DNA of 56,932 nucleotides from JBHENC01 sp051000345 (GTDB lineage: Bacteria; Acidobacteriota; Blastocatellia; Pyrinomonadales; Pyrinomonadaceae), in the NCBI GenBank assembly GCA_051000345.1, contig JBPCOJ010000066.1:1-56932 (forward strand). Direction: 5' to 3'. Positions 34,236 to 42,718 of this stretch are shown here, in pieces. The position numbers and the translations under genes were made by a program. Below the pieces are notes generated by a model, which ran no database searches, was not told the DNA's origin, and saw only the letters and a program-made list of their open reading frames with translations. How positions within the stretch are numbered: position 1 is the stretch's first letter; each line of letters opens with the position of its first letter.

Positions 34236-35084
34236 ATGAGCGTTTGGGCTAAAAAATGGGCGTATGAGCAGCGTGTCGGCAATGCGGGCGCAAAGGCCGT
34301 GCTCGTTGCGCTGGCAGAATTTGCCGACGAAACAGGCTACTGTTTTCCGAGCCAGCGCACGCTCGAAACGATGACGGAAATCAAGCAGCGCACAATCCGC
34401 GACCACCTCACCTATCTCGAAGAAAATAAGTTCATCCAGCGCGACCACCGGCGCGGACATCACGGCACATTTACGAGCGACGGCTACATTATCCAAGCGC
34501 CGGAGGGTGCTCTTAAACCAAACGAGCACCAGCGGCGAAATCCGCCAGCGGCGAAATCCGCCGACGGCGAAAAACTGCACCACCAGCGGCGAAATCCGCC
34601 AGCGGCGAAATCCGCCACCTATCCGTCAGTAGAATCTGATGAACCGTCAGAAGAACCATCAGTGATAGATATAAAAGAGCGCGCGAGAGAAGTCTTCGAC
34701 GATTACTGCGAAACGATCAAGCGTGTCTCGCCAACTCCGAAACGCCTCGACCGGATCAAAGTTCGATTGCTCGAAGGCAGAACATTCGAGCACTTGCATT
34801 CGGTGTGGCTCGGCGCGCTCCGTGACCCATGGCCCGAGCGAAAACTGCACAACGACATCACGCACTTGCTCGAAACGCCGGAACGGATCGAGCGGATGAT
34901 CGAACTTTCAACAATCGAACTTTCAACGGCAGGGAACAACGGAAATGGAAAACATCAGCGCAATAGCGAATCAGCTAACGGAAGCAAAACCAAACCGAGC
35001 ATTGCAGACAGCGCTCGAGAGCACGCTGAATATTTCGGACTCGGAAGCCCGCCGGGTGCTGCTGGCGAAGATTCTGTTCGATGA
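34236..35084 (+). CDS. phage replication initiation protein (O-like)
   Basis: 282 residues. The N-terminal winged HTH (AVLVALAEFADETGYCFPSQ, RTLETMTEIKQRTIRDHLTY) is the HTH_36 type seen in phage O/RepA-like initiators. A Pro/Ala linker with a duplicated 18-residue block (HQRRNPPAAKSA twice) follows; its DNA forms the iteron array at 34531-34616. The C-terminal domain is helical. As in lambda O, the origin may lie within the gene. Confidence 0.75.
   Translation: MSVWAKKWAYEQRVGNAGAKAVLVALAEFADETGYCFPSQRTLETMTEIKQRTIRDHLTYLEENKFIQRDHRRGHHGTFTSDGYIIQAPEGALKPNEHQRRNPPAAKSADGEKLHHQRRNPPAAKSATYPSVESDEPSEEPSVIDIKERAREVFDDYCETIKRVSPTPKRLDRIKVRLLEGRTFEHLHSVWLGALRDPWPERKLHNDITHLLETPERIERMIELSTIELSTAGNNGNGKHQRNSESANGSKTKPSIADSAREHAEYFGLGSPPGAAGEDSVR
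34531..34616 (+). repeat. 16-bp iterons, candidate prophage origin
   Basis: The unit AGCGGCGAAATCCGCC occurs four times without change: 34531-34546, 34547-34562, 34585-34600 and 34601-34616, with a degenerate copy at 34563-34578. Each unit contains the inverted repeat GGCG-N5-CGCC. The array lies inside the replication gene. Confidence 0.8.
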
Positions 35085-35769
35085 TCGCATCGCGCACAAC
35101 TACGATCCGCGAAAGGCCGCCGACACCGATGCAATCGTGCAAACTTTTCTGCCGATTACTCGCAGCGTCCCGGCGAAATACCTCTACGAATCATACGTCG
35201 TCGCCCTTGAAAACCGCGCACAGGGAAATAATTTTCAGATCACCGCGATTGAGTTGGTTCAGGCTTGGAAAGTAGTCGCCGGGCGGATCGAGATGGAATC
35301 GAGCGGGGCAATGGGCAGCACGCGGCAGCTTCCAGAACGCGCAGCGGCGGCGTGCGAGCGGTGCGGCGGACACGGGCGAGAGGAGATGCCGGACGGCTCC
35401 GTGCGCGAAGGCTGCGAGCACAAGCCGATGACGGATGCCGAACGCGACGCGCAGGCTCGGCGGCGGATCGATCAGGTTGCCGCGATGCGCGCCGAGCTTC
35501 GCAAGCCTGCGAAGCCTTTACCCGTCGAAACGAAACCGAAACCCGCCGCCGGGCAAATTCTCCAGTGCTCCGCGTGCGCTCGAAAAGTCAACACCCTGCT
35601 CGGCTGGAAGATAAACGAAACCTGCAAAATGAAGCTCGACCGTGAAAGCGAGTTGTGCCCGAAGTGCGAGCAGCCAACGGGCGTCTTGAGCCAGCGGAAT
35701 ATGGTCTGCCGCGAATGTTTTCACGTTTACGAAGTCGTGACATGTGAAGGCCGGATGGTCACGACATAA
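34945..35769 (+). CDS. hypothetical replication-associated protein with Cys clusters
   Basis: 274 residues. Helical first part (NISDSEARRVLLAKILFDDR, TAIELVQAWKVVAGR), then several Cys groups: ACERCGGHGRE, LQCSACARKVN, ELCPKCEQP and MVCRECFHV, which could form two or more zinc ribbons. It overlaps the replication gene by 140 bases in another frame; GGAA lies just before the ATG. A role as helicase loader or partner of the initiator is possible from position only. Confidence 0.6.
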   Translation: MENISAIANQLTEAKPNRALQTALESTLNISDSEARRVLLAKILFDDRIAHNYDPRKAADTDAIVQTFLPITRSVPAKYLYESYVVALENRAQGNNFQITAIELVQAWKVVAGRIEMESSGAMGSTRQLPERAAAACERCGGHGREEMPDGSVREGCEHKPMTDAERDAQARRRIDQVAAMRAELRKPAKPLPVETKPKPAAGQILQCSACARKVNTLLGWKINETCKMKLDRESELCPKCEQPTGVLSQRNMVCRECFHVYEVVTCEGRMVTT

Positions 35770-35770
35770 A

Positions 35771-35783
35771 ACGTTTTAAGTGA
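35771..35783. promoter_or_regulatory. palindromic site copy 3
   Basis: ACGTTTTAAGTGA, with ATAAA immediately to the left, lies between the stop at 35769 and the start at 35785. The 12-base part CGTTTTAAGTGA is identical to that at 18899-18910. Confidence 0.55.
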
Positions 35784-35784
35784 C

Positions 35785-36252
35785 ATGCCACAACAGCGAA
35801 TGACATCGGCGGAGTTTAAGGCACAGGGCAGACAGTCGCGCGGCACTTCATCCGCCTTGCCCGGGCACGATTACAAAGCAGATTTTCTGCAACAAATCGC
35901 TCTCGCAGGGTTGCGCGCGCCGATTCCTGAATTCAAATTCGACGCGAAAAGAAAATGGCGATTCGACTGGGCGTATTTTCAGCCTCGTAAAATCGCCATC
36001 GAGTATGAAGGCGGGATTCTCGCGGGCAGTGGCGCGGGCGTGTGTCGCGCGTGCGGGCAAACATCGAAGGGGGCGCACGCGCGCGTCACGGGCATCCTGC
36101 GCGACATTGAGAAATACACGGAAGCGGCGCTTGCGGGCTGGCTTGTGATTCGCATTACGCCTGTGAGCGTTCGTGACGGCACGGCGCTCCGGTATGTCCA
36201 GCGCGCGCTGACCGGAAATTTAATTGAAGCAAATAACGAGCGTGACAGATAA
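35785..36252 (+). CDS. PD-(D/E)XK-type phage endonuclease
   Basis: 155 residues. RKWRFDWAYFQPRKIAIEYE followed by GG matches the RxRFD...(V/I)E(V/Y)EGG core of small phage endonucleases; then GILRDIEKYTEAALAGWLVI and RITPVSVRDG. A CxxC (VCRACGQ) replaces the usual short loop. Likely a nuclease in replication or recombination; Holliday-junction activity is possible but not shown. Confidence 0.7.
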   Translation: MPQQRMTSAEFKAQGRQSRGTSSALPGHDYKADFLQQIALAGLRAPIPEFKFDAKRKWRFDWAYFQPRKIAIEYEGGILAGSGAGVCRACGQTSKGAHARVTGILRDIEKYTEAALAGWLVIRITPVSVRDGTALRYVQRALTGNLIEANNERDR

Positions 36253-36526
36253 AACATTCAACGGAACATTAGAACAACCGAAGCGGTGCGTGACGTGCGG
36301 CGGCAAAAGAAACGACGACGATGGTGTCCGCTGCCGTGACTGTGCTGCTTATATCTCGCAAGTGAACTCGGAGTCGGAACGCCGCGCGCGCCGCGCCCGC
36401 AATCGCCTCGGCCTGTGCCTGAAAGGGAAGTGCCAGCGTCCGCGAAGTTCTAATACTCAACTGTGTGAATACCACCTTGAGCAGGCGCGCTTCGCCAAAA
36501 AACGCCACCGGGAAAGCAAATCATAA
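36242..36526 (+). CDS. hypothetical basic zinc-ribbon protein
   Basis: About 94 residues from GTG (an in-frame TTG at 36224 is the alternative). Cys motifs: CVTCGGKRN and VRCRDCAAY, later GKCQRPRSS and LCEYHLEQ. Very basic C-terminal half (SERRARRARNRLG). Nucleic-acid binding is likely; function unknown. Confidence 0.5.
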   Translation: MTDKTFNGTLEQPKRCVTCGGKRNDDDGVRCRDCAAYISQVNSESERRARRARNRLGLCLKGKCQRPRSSNTQLCEYHLEQARFAKKRHRESKS

Positions 36527-36600
36527 CTCGCGCGGAATCTTATACAGAATCTTATTTAACCCCGTTCACGCCTCACAAAATTCTTCATAATCAATGCGCA

Positions 36601-37506
36601 ATGAGCGCACCAGAAATAATCGAAGGTATAGATGTCTCCCGCTGGCAGTCGCAAGTGGATTACTCGCGCGTCGCCCGCGTTGGCATCAAATACGTCTTGT
36701 GCAAAGCAACACAGAGCCTTCACCACGTCGATCCTCTTTTTGGGCGCAACTGGGCGGGCATCAAAGCCGCAGGCCTCATTCGCGGCGCTTATCACTTCGC
36801 CTCTCCCATGCGCCCGGCCATTGAACAAGCCGACTTCTTTGCGCGAACCGTCGGCGCACTCGACGCGGGGGATTTGCCGCTTGTGCTCGACATCGAAGAC
36901 GCGAACAATCTGCCGCCGATCCGCGTTGCCCGATGGGTCAGTGATTTCGTGTTGCGCCTTCAACAAACAACCGGGCGCGATCCGATAATTTACACGACAG
37001 CATCGTTTTGGAAAGACCACTGCGGCCTCGTGACGCTCGGACACCTGCCGCTCTGGGTCGCGCACTACACGAACGCGCAGGAGCCTATCTTGCCGCGAGG
37101 CTGGGACAACTACACTTTCTGGCAATACACGCAGGCCGGACATGTTGACGGCGTGACTGGCAATGTTGACCGCAACCATTTTCTCGGCTCACTCGATGAT
37201 TTGAGGCGTCTCGCTGGAGAAAATCCCAGCCCCGACATTATTCCCGAACCACCGCCGCCCGCGCCCGTTCTGCAAGAAAATTTCCGCGTGCTGAAAATTC
37301 ACTCGCACGGCGATGATGTGCGTGATTTTCAAAATGACCTCGCCGCAATCGGGTATCTCAAAGCGAGTGAAGTGGATGGTGATTTCGGGCCGCATACTAA
37401 AGCGGCTGTGGAAATGTTTCAGCTTGCGATGGGGCTTGACGATGACGGAGCGGTGGGAATCAAAACGCGCGATGCGCTCAATGATGCGATACGAAAGCAG
37501 GGATAA
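36601..37506 (+). CDS. endolysin: GH25 muramidase with peptidoglycan-binding domain
   Basis: 301 residues. The GH25 fold is clear: GIDVSRWQSQVDY (Asp11), KATQ, RGAYHFASP and the catalytic LVLDIEDANN (Asp97, Glu99), then FWQYTQAGHVDGVTGNVDRN. A Pro-rich linker leads to a PG_binding_1 domain (about 235-300: DVRDFQNDLAAIGYL, VDGDFGPHTKAAVEMFQ). It cleaves the glycan chain for host lysis. No signal peptide, so export depends on the holin downstream. Confidence 0.93.
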   Translation: MSAPEIIEGIDVSRWQSQVDYSRVARVGIKYVLCKATQSLHHVDPLFGRNWAGIKAAGLIRGAYHFASPMRPAIEQADFFARTVGALDAGDLPLVLDIEDANNLPPIRVARWVSDFVLRLQQTTGRDPIIYTTASFWKDHCGLVTLGHLPLWVAHYTNAQEPILPRGWDNYTFWQYTQAGHVDGVTGNVDRNHFLGSLDDLRRLAGENPSPDIIPEPPPPAPVLQENFRVLKIHSHGDDVRDFQNDLAAIGYLKASEVDGDFGPHTKAAVEMFQLAMGLDDDGAVGIKTRDALNDAIRKQG

Positions 37507-37510
37507 CGAA

Positions 37511-37807
37511 ATGAGCATCTGGAAAGAACTCTTAGGACAGCTTGTCCGCAAATTCTTAATCTTCGTTTTCGGAATGCTCGTGAGTCACGCGATTCTACCG
37601 AAAGACCTCGCCGAGCACGTTACCGATTCCGCAACCGGCATCATTGTTACCTTCCTATTGCTCGTGCTGCCGCTCGGGTGGAGCGTACTCAAAGTCCGTT
37701 TTAACGTGTGGTATGCGCGCTTTGCATTGAAGGCTGCGCCCGGCACGCCTGCGCAGGAAATCAAGCGTGACGTGCTGGCGAACATCAAAGGCGTTTCGCC
37801 GGTTTAG
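37511..37807 (+). CDS. holin-like small membrane protein
   Basis: 98 residues with two hydrophobic segments (LIFVFGMLVSHAIL and GIIVTFLLLVLPLGWSVL) and a charged C-terminus. It starts 4 bases after the endolysin stop. Size, topology and position fit a holin. Confidence 0.7.
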   Translation: MSIWKELLGQLVRKFLIFVFGMLVSHAILPKDLAEHVTDSATGIIVTFLLLVLPLGWSVLKVRFNVWYARFALKAAPGTPAQEIKRDVLANIKGVSPV

Positions 37808-37856
37808 TAAATTCATAACAGGCTTTATCGAACGTCCATTCTCCAAAGGAAAACCT

Positions 37857-38366
37857 ATGAGAAATACACAATTCTCTGCGACCTTGCTTTTAACTGTCGT
37901 GATGACCGCGATGGTTTGTTTCGCAAGTCTCGGCTTCAAAGCGTGCAACGAATCGCCACCTGGCAGCGCGACGGCCAGTAGCAGCAACTCGTACCACAAA
38001 GCCGTCAAAGCAACGGTCACAATCGAGGACACAGTAGCAACGGGCATCGACACTGTTGCGGAACTGCGCTCGACTGGCTTAATTGACGACTCAGCCGATC
38101 TTGCGCTCTCCAAAGCTTTACTCGCCGTCCATCGCGCGAATAAAAACTTTTACACACGCGCCGCCGACTACAAAACATTTGATCCGAAAGCGCGTGCAGA
38201 GCTTCCAAGACTCTTCACTGATGTAACCGCCTCCATCAAGAACTTAAACGACACAGGCGACACCTATGTGAAGAATCCGAGGGCGAGGGAGAAGATTAGT
38301 CTTCTCCTTTCGTCTTTGAACGCCGCCGCGCAGATTATTTCCGTCACGCTCGAAGCTGGAAAATAG
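37857..38366 (+). CDS. exported or membrane-anchored hypothetical protein of the lysis region
   Basis: 169 residues. N-terminal MRNTQFSATLLLTVVMTAMV followed by CFASLGFKAC is a hydrophobic anchor or signal; the Cys could be a weak lipobox. The rest is helical (VTIEDTVATGIDTVAEL, LSKALLAVHRANKNFY). Good ribosome site (AAAGGA). It might be a spanin-like subunit, but that is only from position. Confidence 0.6.
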   Translation: MRNTQFSATLLLTVVMTAMVCFASLGFKACNESPPGSATASSSNSYHKAVKATVTIEDTVATGIDTVAELRSTGLIDDSADLALSKALLAVHRANKNFYTRAADYKTFDPKARAELPRLFTDVTASIKNLNDTGDTYVKNPRAREKISLLLSSLNAAAQIISVTLEAGK

Positions 38367-38370
38367 TTGT

Positions 38371-38577
38371 ATGACAAACGAAGAAATCATTAACACGTTG
38401 AAACTGATTAACAACCTGACGGCAACAGGAGCGTCTCTCTATGCACACATTCAGCAGCAGTCGGGCAAAACAGACGACGAACTTCTTGCGATGATGCGCG
38501 AACTCGGCGACGCGAATGAAGTGCGTTTATTGAAGCACATCGCAGGGCTTGAGCATGAGCCGACGCGCGGCGTTTAG
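38371..38577 (+). CDS. hypothetical 68-residue protein
   Basis: Soluble and helical (EIINTLKLINNLTATGASLY, DDELLAMMRELGDANE). It starts 4 bases after the previous stop. No known family. Confidence 0.55.
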   Translation: MTNEEIINTLKLINNLTATGASLYAHIQQQSGKTDDELLAMMRELGDANEVRLLKHIAGLEHEPTRGV

Positions 38578-38617
38578 TTGAAATTAACGGCGGTGCTTCC
38601 GTCAGGGGTGTTTGAGT

Positions 38618-38962
38618 GTGGACGGTACGATTAAAACTTTTCAGGTTCTGGAAATCGTCTTCGGCACTCTTATCGCGCTCGGGACGCTTGTCTCGCTCGT
38701 TGTTTTGTTTCGCTCGCGCGTTCTGCAAACTACTGCGACGGGATACCGGGACGCCCACGAAGCGACAGCCAAAGAACGCGATGAGCTGAAACACAAAACC
38801 GAAAAACTGACACTCGGTTATGAATTGATGATCCTCGAAGTCGATGCCCGGCGCACCATCAGCCAGAAGCACAAAGAGAAAGAAGCCGAGCGCGAAACCT
38901 ATATCTCTACAATTGAGACCAGATTGGAGCGCGCCCTCTCCCGCCCGCGCGGTGGGGAATAG
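38618..38962 (+). CDS. single-TM coiled-coil protein, spanin/Rz-like by layout
   Basis: About 114 residues from GTG (TTG at 38612 also possible). One membrane segment (LEIVFGTLIALGTLVSLVVL) is followed by a long charged coiled coil (TAKERDELKHKTEKLTLGYE). This topology is shared by inner-membrane spanins, and it lies in the lysis cassette; homology is not shown. Confidence 0.6.
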   Translation: MDGTIKTFQVLEIVFGTLIALGTLVSLVVLFRSRVLQTTATGYRDAHEATAKERDELKHKTEKLTLGYELMILEVDARRTISQKHKEKEAERETYISTIETRLERALSRPRGGE

Positions 38963-38965
38963 CAC

Positions 38966-39502
38966 ATGAAACTAGACCCGATTCAAGACGAATCAATTCC
39001 GTATGTGCTGCACATCGACGACGAGCCGGATCAACTTGAAGTAGTGCGCCGCATCGCTGAACTGCGCGGCACGTTTCGCGTTGAAAGCGCGCAGTCATCG
39101 CTCGAAGGGATCAACATGGTCAACTATCGCCCGTTTCGATATGCGGCGATCATTAGCGACTATGAGATTCTTGACCTGACCGGCGTTGCGCTCATCGCCC
39201 TTATCAAACAGAACTACCCGCGCTGCCCCGTTGCCGTAATGACGGGACATTCAAGCGACGAAGTTAAAAATGAGATTGTCCGCGTCGGAGCCAGCTACAT
39301 CCCAAAGAGCGTCGAGGCGGACGAATTGATGCTTCGTATCGAGGCGCTTATCGAAGGCCGCACATGTGTCGAGCCGCGCTGCCGAGCGACAACCGGCGCG
39401 CTCGTGCCGATTCGCACATTTCAGGATATGCGCTTAATTGAAATCCCCGCGCCGCTTCTGGCATCGATGCGGCGCACAGCCGCCCGCGAGATGCGCGCAT
39501 GA
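38966..39502 (+). CDS. receiver (CheY-like) domain protein
   Basis: 178 residues. A complete receiver domain: acidic pair Asp18-Asp19 in VLHIDDEPD, phosphoacceptor Asp65 in IISDYEI, Thr93 in VMTGHS and Lys114 in YIPKS. A 50-residue tail has no DNA-binding domain. It would take a phosphoryl group from a host histidine kinase. Receivers are uncommon in phage late regions; it stands 3 bases after the spanin-like gene and overlaps the next gene by 4. Confidence 0.85.
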   Translation: MKLDPIQDESIPYVLHIDDEPDQLEVVRRIAELRGTFRVESAQSSLEGINMVNYRPFRYAAIISDYEILDLTGVALIALIKQNYPRCPVAVMTGHSSDEVKNEIVRVGASYIPKSVEADELMLRIEALIEGRTCVEPRCRATTGALVPIRTFQDMRLIEIPAPLLASMRRTAAREMRA

Positions 39503-39720
39503 AGGGCGTCACCGTCGCGCAGAAGCTTCACGACGCGGGCGAGGACGTTGAAACGGCTCTGTTGACAGGTTCAGTCGATTTGATTCTGTCGGCGCGCCGC
39601 CATGCCGCAGGCATTCCGCGAAGGTGGGACAAGCCGATTAACCCGGACGAACTCAAAGCGAATATCAGGACGGTCTTAGATTTACGGCGAACGCGAGCGA
39701 CTCAAAACGTTTTTAAGTGA
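39499..39720 (+). CDS. truncated receiver-like protein
   Basis: 73 residues that align with the second half of a receiver: TVAQKLHDAGEDVETALLTG (strand 4 with the Thr), ARRHAAGI, RWDKPINPDELKANIRTVLD (conserved Lys-Pro). The phosphoacceptor Asp half is missing. It overlaps the complete receiver gene by 4 bases. Possibly the remnant of a tandem pair or a non-phosphorylated partner. Confidence 0.65.
   Translation: MKGVTVAQKLHDAGEDVETALLTGSVDLILSARRHAAGIPRRWDKPINPDELKANIRTVLDLRRTRATQNVFK
39698..39720. promoter_or_regulatory. palindromic site copy 4
   Basis: CGACTCAAAACG followed by TTTTTAAGTGA: same as the 24429 palindrome with one extra T. It covers the 3' end of the truncated receiver gene and precedes the ATG at 39726. 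Confidence 0.5.
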
Positions 39721-39725
39721 AACCT

Positions 39726-40010
39726 ATGGCAGGTGAAATCCATATCCCGCGCGGCTACATGGAAGACACTGATCCGGCTCCGTCCTGGATCGCATTGCAG
39801 GATAGCGACGGCAATCAAATCAAGCCTGCTATTCGCTGCCAGTGCGGAATGCTGACTTGCATTGGCCTGCACCACGTTCACGCCGATGGGCGCGTCACTG
39901 CTTCATTCCTGCACGATATTCCACAGCCTGAAGCGTGCGGTTGGCATGAGTTCTTAATTCTCGATGGTTGGTTCGGTTTTGAGTTTTTACCTGAGCGCGA
40001 TGGGAAATGA
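39726..40010 (+). CDS. phage protein with Cys/His metal site
   Basis: 94 residues from ATG (in-frame GTG at 39717). CQCGMLTCIGLHHVHADGRV, then EACGWHEFLILDGW, is a pattern shared by small phage proteins near the packaging genes that probably bind zinc. Function unknown. Confidence 0.6.
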   Translation: MAGEIHIPRGYMEDTDPAPSWIALQDSDGNQIKPAIRCQCGMLTCIGLHHVHADGRVTASFLHDIPQPEACGWHEFLILDGWFGFEFLPERDGK

Positions 40011-40011
40011 G

Positions 40012-40647
40012 ATGGACAGGCCATATCCACCTTCACAATTGTTTGATATTGATGCTGCAACATTCGGCGCATTCGTCCCAGCGCCGGAAGTAGAAACTTG
40101 GATGCAGGAGACATTTATCGACGACGCGTCGCCACTTTACAACGAAGATCACGCGCATTTAGCTCAAGCACGAATTGGCGTGCTCTGGACGAATGCCGTG
40201 AACGTCACAAAGATGGTTCCGGTTGCGGGAATGGTCGAACTTCCCAAGCCGCATCCGGCCCTCGGCAAGTGGGGCAAGGCTCGCCATGAATGGCAAATGC
40301 AGCAGTGGTTCGGAGACCTAGAGCTTGATTTCCTGATTACCCTTTATGCGCCCTACGCATTGAACGAAGCGGGTGATATTGAATGGTGCGCATTGATAGA
40401 GCATGAGCTTTACCACTGTGCTCAGTCTCTTGACGAGTTCGGCTCGCCTGCCTTCAACAAACGAACCGGTAGACCTAAATTCACGATCAAAGGCCACGAT
40501 GTGGAGGAGAACATCGGCATTGTGCGCAGATATGGTGCGACGGGTAGAAATGTTAAAGAATTCGTTGCAGCAGCAAATCGAAAGCCTGAAATTGGGTTTG
40601 CCGATGTTAGTAGAGCGTGCGGCACATGTAGGTTGCGCGTGGCGTGA
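40012..40647 (+). CDS. phage putative metallopeptidase
   Basis: 211 residues. The HExxH-type zinc motif HELYH (His131, Glu132, His135) sits in WCALIEHELYHCAQ, with a later KGHDVEENIGIVRRYG as in the PhageMetallopep family. Such genes are often next to terminase; their substrate is not known. An ATG 12 bases upstream is also in frame. Confidence 0.75.
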   Translation: MDRPYPPSQLFDIDAATFGAFVPAPEVETWMQETFIDDASPLYNEDHAHLAQARIGVLWTNAVNVTKMVPVAGMVELPKPHPALGKWGKARHEWQMQQWFGDLELDFLITLYAPYALNEAGDIEWCALIEHELYHCAQSLDEFGSPAFNKRTGRPKFTIKGHDVEENIGIVRRYGATGRNVKEFVAAANRKPEIGFADVSRACGTCRLRVA

Positions 40648-40700
40648 TGAGGTTTCTGGCTTTAGCGGAAATGTGTAAATCGTATAAACCCTGAAATTAA

Positions 40701-41246
40701 ATGGCAATTCTTAAAAAGGAACATAAAGAGTTTATCGTTCAGGGACTTGCATGTTTCGATAGCCTATCTGCAATCGCTGAGGGCTTACACGATTTGCACG
40801 GAATCAAGATCACGAGCCAACAGGTGTACAACTACGACCCGACTAAACCTGCGAATGCCAGGCGGGTCAGCAAAGAGATGCGTGAGTTGTTCGATAAAAC
40901 CCGTGCCGAATTTCAGGAAGAAAAGGCCGAGTTGGGCATCTCTTATTTAACTTACCGACTGCGGCGACTACAGCGTATGTCTGAGCGGGCTGAGACGATG
41001 AAGAATTATCCGCTTGCAGCGCAATTGCTTGAGCAGGCGGCAAAAGACAAAGGTGGTTCGTTTACTAATAGGAGAGAGCTGACCGGTAAGGACGGCGGCG
41101 CGGTTGCACTTTCAGTGGAAGACAAGCGTCGCGACCTCGCCGGTCAGATGTTCAATAAACTAATCGGACAGGGGCTAAGCAAAGAGCAGGCGCGCGAAAC
41201 TATGCTTCAGTTAGGAATTGATGAGCACTACATTTCAGCCATATAA
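40701..41246 (+). CDS. terminase small subunit-like, DUF2280
   Basis: 181 residues. IVQGLACFDSLSAIAEGLHD and ITSQQVYNYDPTK match DUF2280, found directly before large terminase genes; the N-terminal part is a DNA-binding HTH. Expected to recognise the packaging site. Overlaps the large subunit by 26 bases. Confidence 0.8.
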   Translation: MAILKKEHKEFIVQGLACFDSLSAIAEGLHDLHGIKITSQQVYNYDPTKPANARRVSKEMRELFDKTRAEFQEEKAELGISYLTYRLRRLQRMSERAETMKNYPLAAQLLEQAAKDKGGSFTNRRELTGKDGGAVALSVEDKRRDLAGQMFNKLIGQGLSKEQARETMLQLGIDEHYISAI

Positions 41247-42705
41247 ACTGCTCGAAGGCGAATTGATGGCCTACTTCGGTTTACCGTCCGAGCAGGCGGG
41301 TGCCGCTGCCTTGAGTCTTAGTGCGTTCGTCAACTATACATCGCAAATCGAACTGGAAGATTGGCAGCGCGTTATGGCGGCGCGCCTCGAAAAACTCGCT
41401 TACCAGACCGGACAGCGATTGCTGCTTCACGGCCCGCCGCAATTCGGCAAGTCGATTATCGTCTCGCAAAGATTTCCGTCGTGGATTTTAGGCCGCGACC
41501 CGAAACATCGGGTACGCCTTGCCTGTTATAACCAGACCCATGCTACACGCTTTAGCAAAGTGAATCTTGAAATTATGCGCTCGCCGGAATACTTGGCAGC
41601 ATTTCCAAATCCAGAGACCCGCGTTCCGGCGGTTTGCCTTGCCGACGAATGGAGTACAGGGGCGCGCGCGCGCTTAAACGATGCGCAACCTTCATTCGTC
41701 GCGCTCGGTCTAGGCTCGGGCTTCACAGGTCTCGGTGCCGATACGCTGATCGTCGACGACCCTTACAAGAACCGCGAGGAAGCATTCTCCTCGATTATCA
41801 ATGAGGGCATCTGGGGATGGTGGCGCGAAGTGGTCGTGCCGCGTCTCAATACCGACTCAAATGTGGTCGTTATGTTTCACCGCTGGAAGACAGACGATCT
41901 CGCCGGCAAGCTTTTAGAGCAGGGTGGGTGGGAGCATCTGCGTTTTGCCGCAATCGGCGACGGCGTCGATGATCCGATGGAGCGCGAGGTAGGCTTTCCG
42001 CTCTCGACGAGATACCCGGTCGAGTATTTGCGCCAAGTGGAATTAACACAGGGCAGTGCCGCCTTTGCTTCGCTCTATCAGGGCGTGCCGGTGGCGCGCG
42101 AAGGCAACATGTTTAAGTGGTCGTGGTTTGAGCCGAACAATATCGTCGAAGCTTTACCTACTGAGGGCCTGACGTTTATTCGCTATTGGGACAAAGCTTT
42201 TACGGAAGGCGGCGGTGCGTACACAGCGGGCGTATTAATGGCGAAACATCGAAGCGGCGCTTATTACGTTATTGATGTTGTGCGTGGTCAATGGGAATCA
42301 GGATCGCGTGATGCTGAAATCCTTCGCACGGCCCAAGAGGATTCGCGCAGGTGTCGCGGTGTGAAGCAGTGGATCGAGCAGGAACCCGGCAGCACGGGTC
42401 GCGATAGCTGTGCGGTGCTGATTCAGAAGCTCGCTGGCTATTCGGTCGAAGCCGACAAGGTGACGGGCAGCAAGGAAGAGCGCGCCGATCCGCTTGCGTC
42501 GCAGGCGCAGGCAGGGAATATCAAAATCTTGCGCGCGCCCTGGCTAAGAACTTTTCTTGAGGAGTTAACAGCGTTCCCGAACGGTAAATATAAAGATCAG
42601 GTTGACGCAGCGAGTGGTGCATTTAACAAGCTTGCGCTTCACGTTACAGCCTCCACGCCAGCCGTCGCAGGCACGCGCCGCACGTCCGACTTCGGAATGA
42701 TTTGA
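41221..42705 (+). CDS. terminase large subunit
   Basis: 494 residues from ATG (AGGA upstream). ATPase: Walker A-like LLLHGPPQFGKSIIVSQRF (residues 71-78 GPPQFGKS) and Walker B TLIVDDPYKN (Asp179-Asp180). The C-terminal RNase H-like nuclease has IRYWDKAFTEGG with its first Asp and later Asp residues (RADPLASQAQ, KDQVDAASGAF). It translocates DNA into the prohead and cuts it. Confidence 0.93.
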   Translation: MSTTFQPYKLLEGELMAYFGLPSEQAGAAALSLSAFVNYTSQIELEDWQRVMAARLEKLAYQTGQRLLLHGPPQFGKSIIVSQRFPSWILGRDPKHRVRLACYNQTHATRFSKVNLEIMRSPEYLAAFPNPETRVPAVCLADEWSTGARARLNDAQPSFVALGLGSGFTGLGADTLIVDDPYKNREEAFSSIINEGIWGWWREVVVPRLNTDSNVVVMFHRWKTDDLAGKLLEQGGWEHLRFAAIGDGVDDPMEREVGFPLSTRYPVEYLRQVELTQGSAAFASLYQGVPVAREGNMFKWSWFEPNNIVEALPTEGLTFIRYWDKAFTEGGGAYTAGVLMAKHRSGAYYVIDVVRGQWESGSRDAEILRTAQEDSRRCRGVKQWIEQEPGSTGRDSCAVLIQKLAGYSVEADKVTGSKEERADPLASQAQAGNIKILRAPWLRTFLEELTAFPNGKYKDQVDAASGAFNKLALHVTASTPAVAGTRRTSDFGMI

Positions 42706-42718
42706 TATAGGTGAATTC

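Noticed and set aside
34531..34616. Short regular repeats resembling a CRISPR array
   Set aside because: Units are 16 bp in direct tandem without unique spacers and lie in frame inside a replication gene; iterons explain them better.
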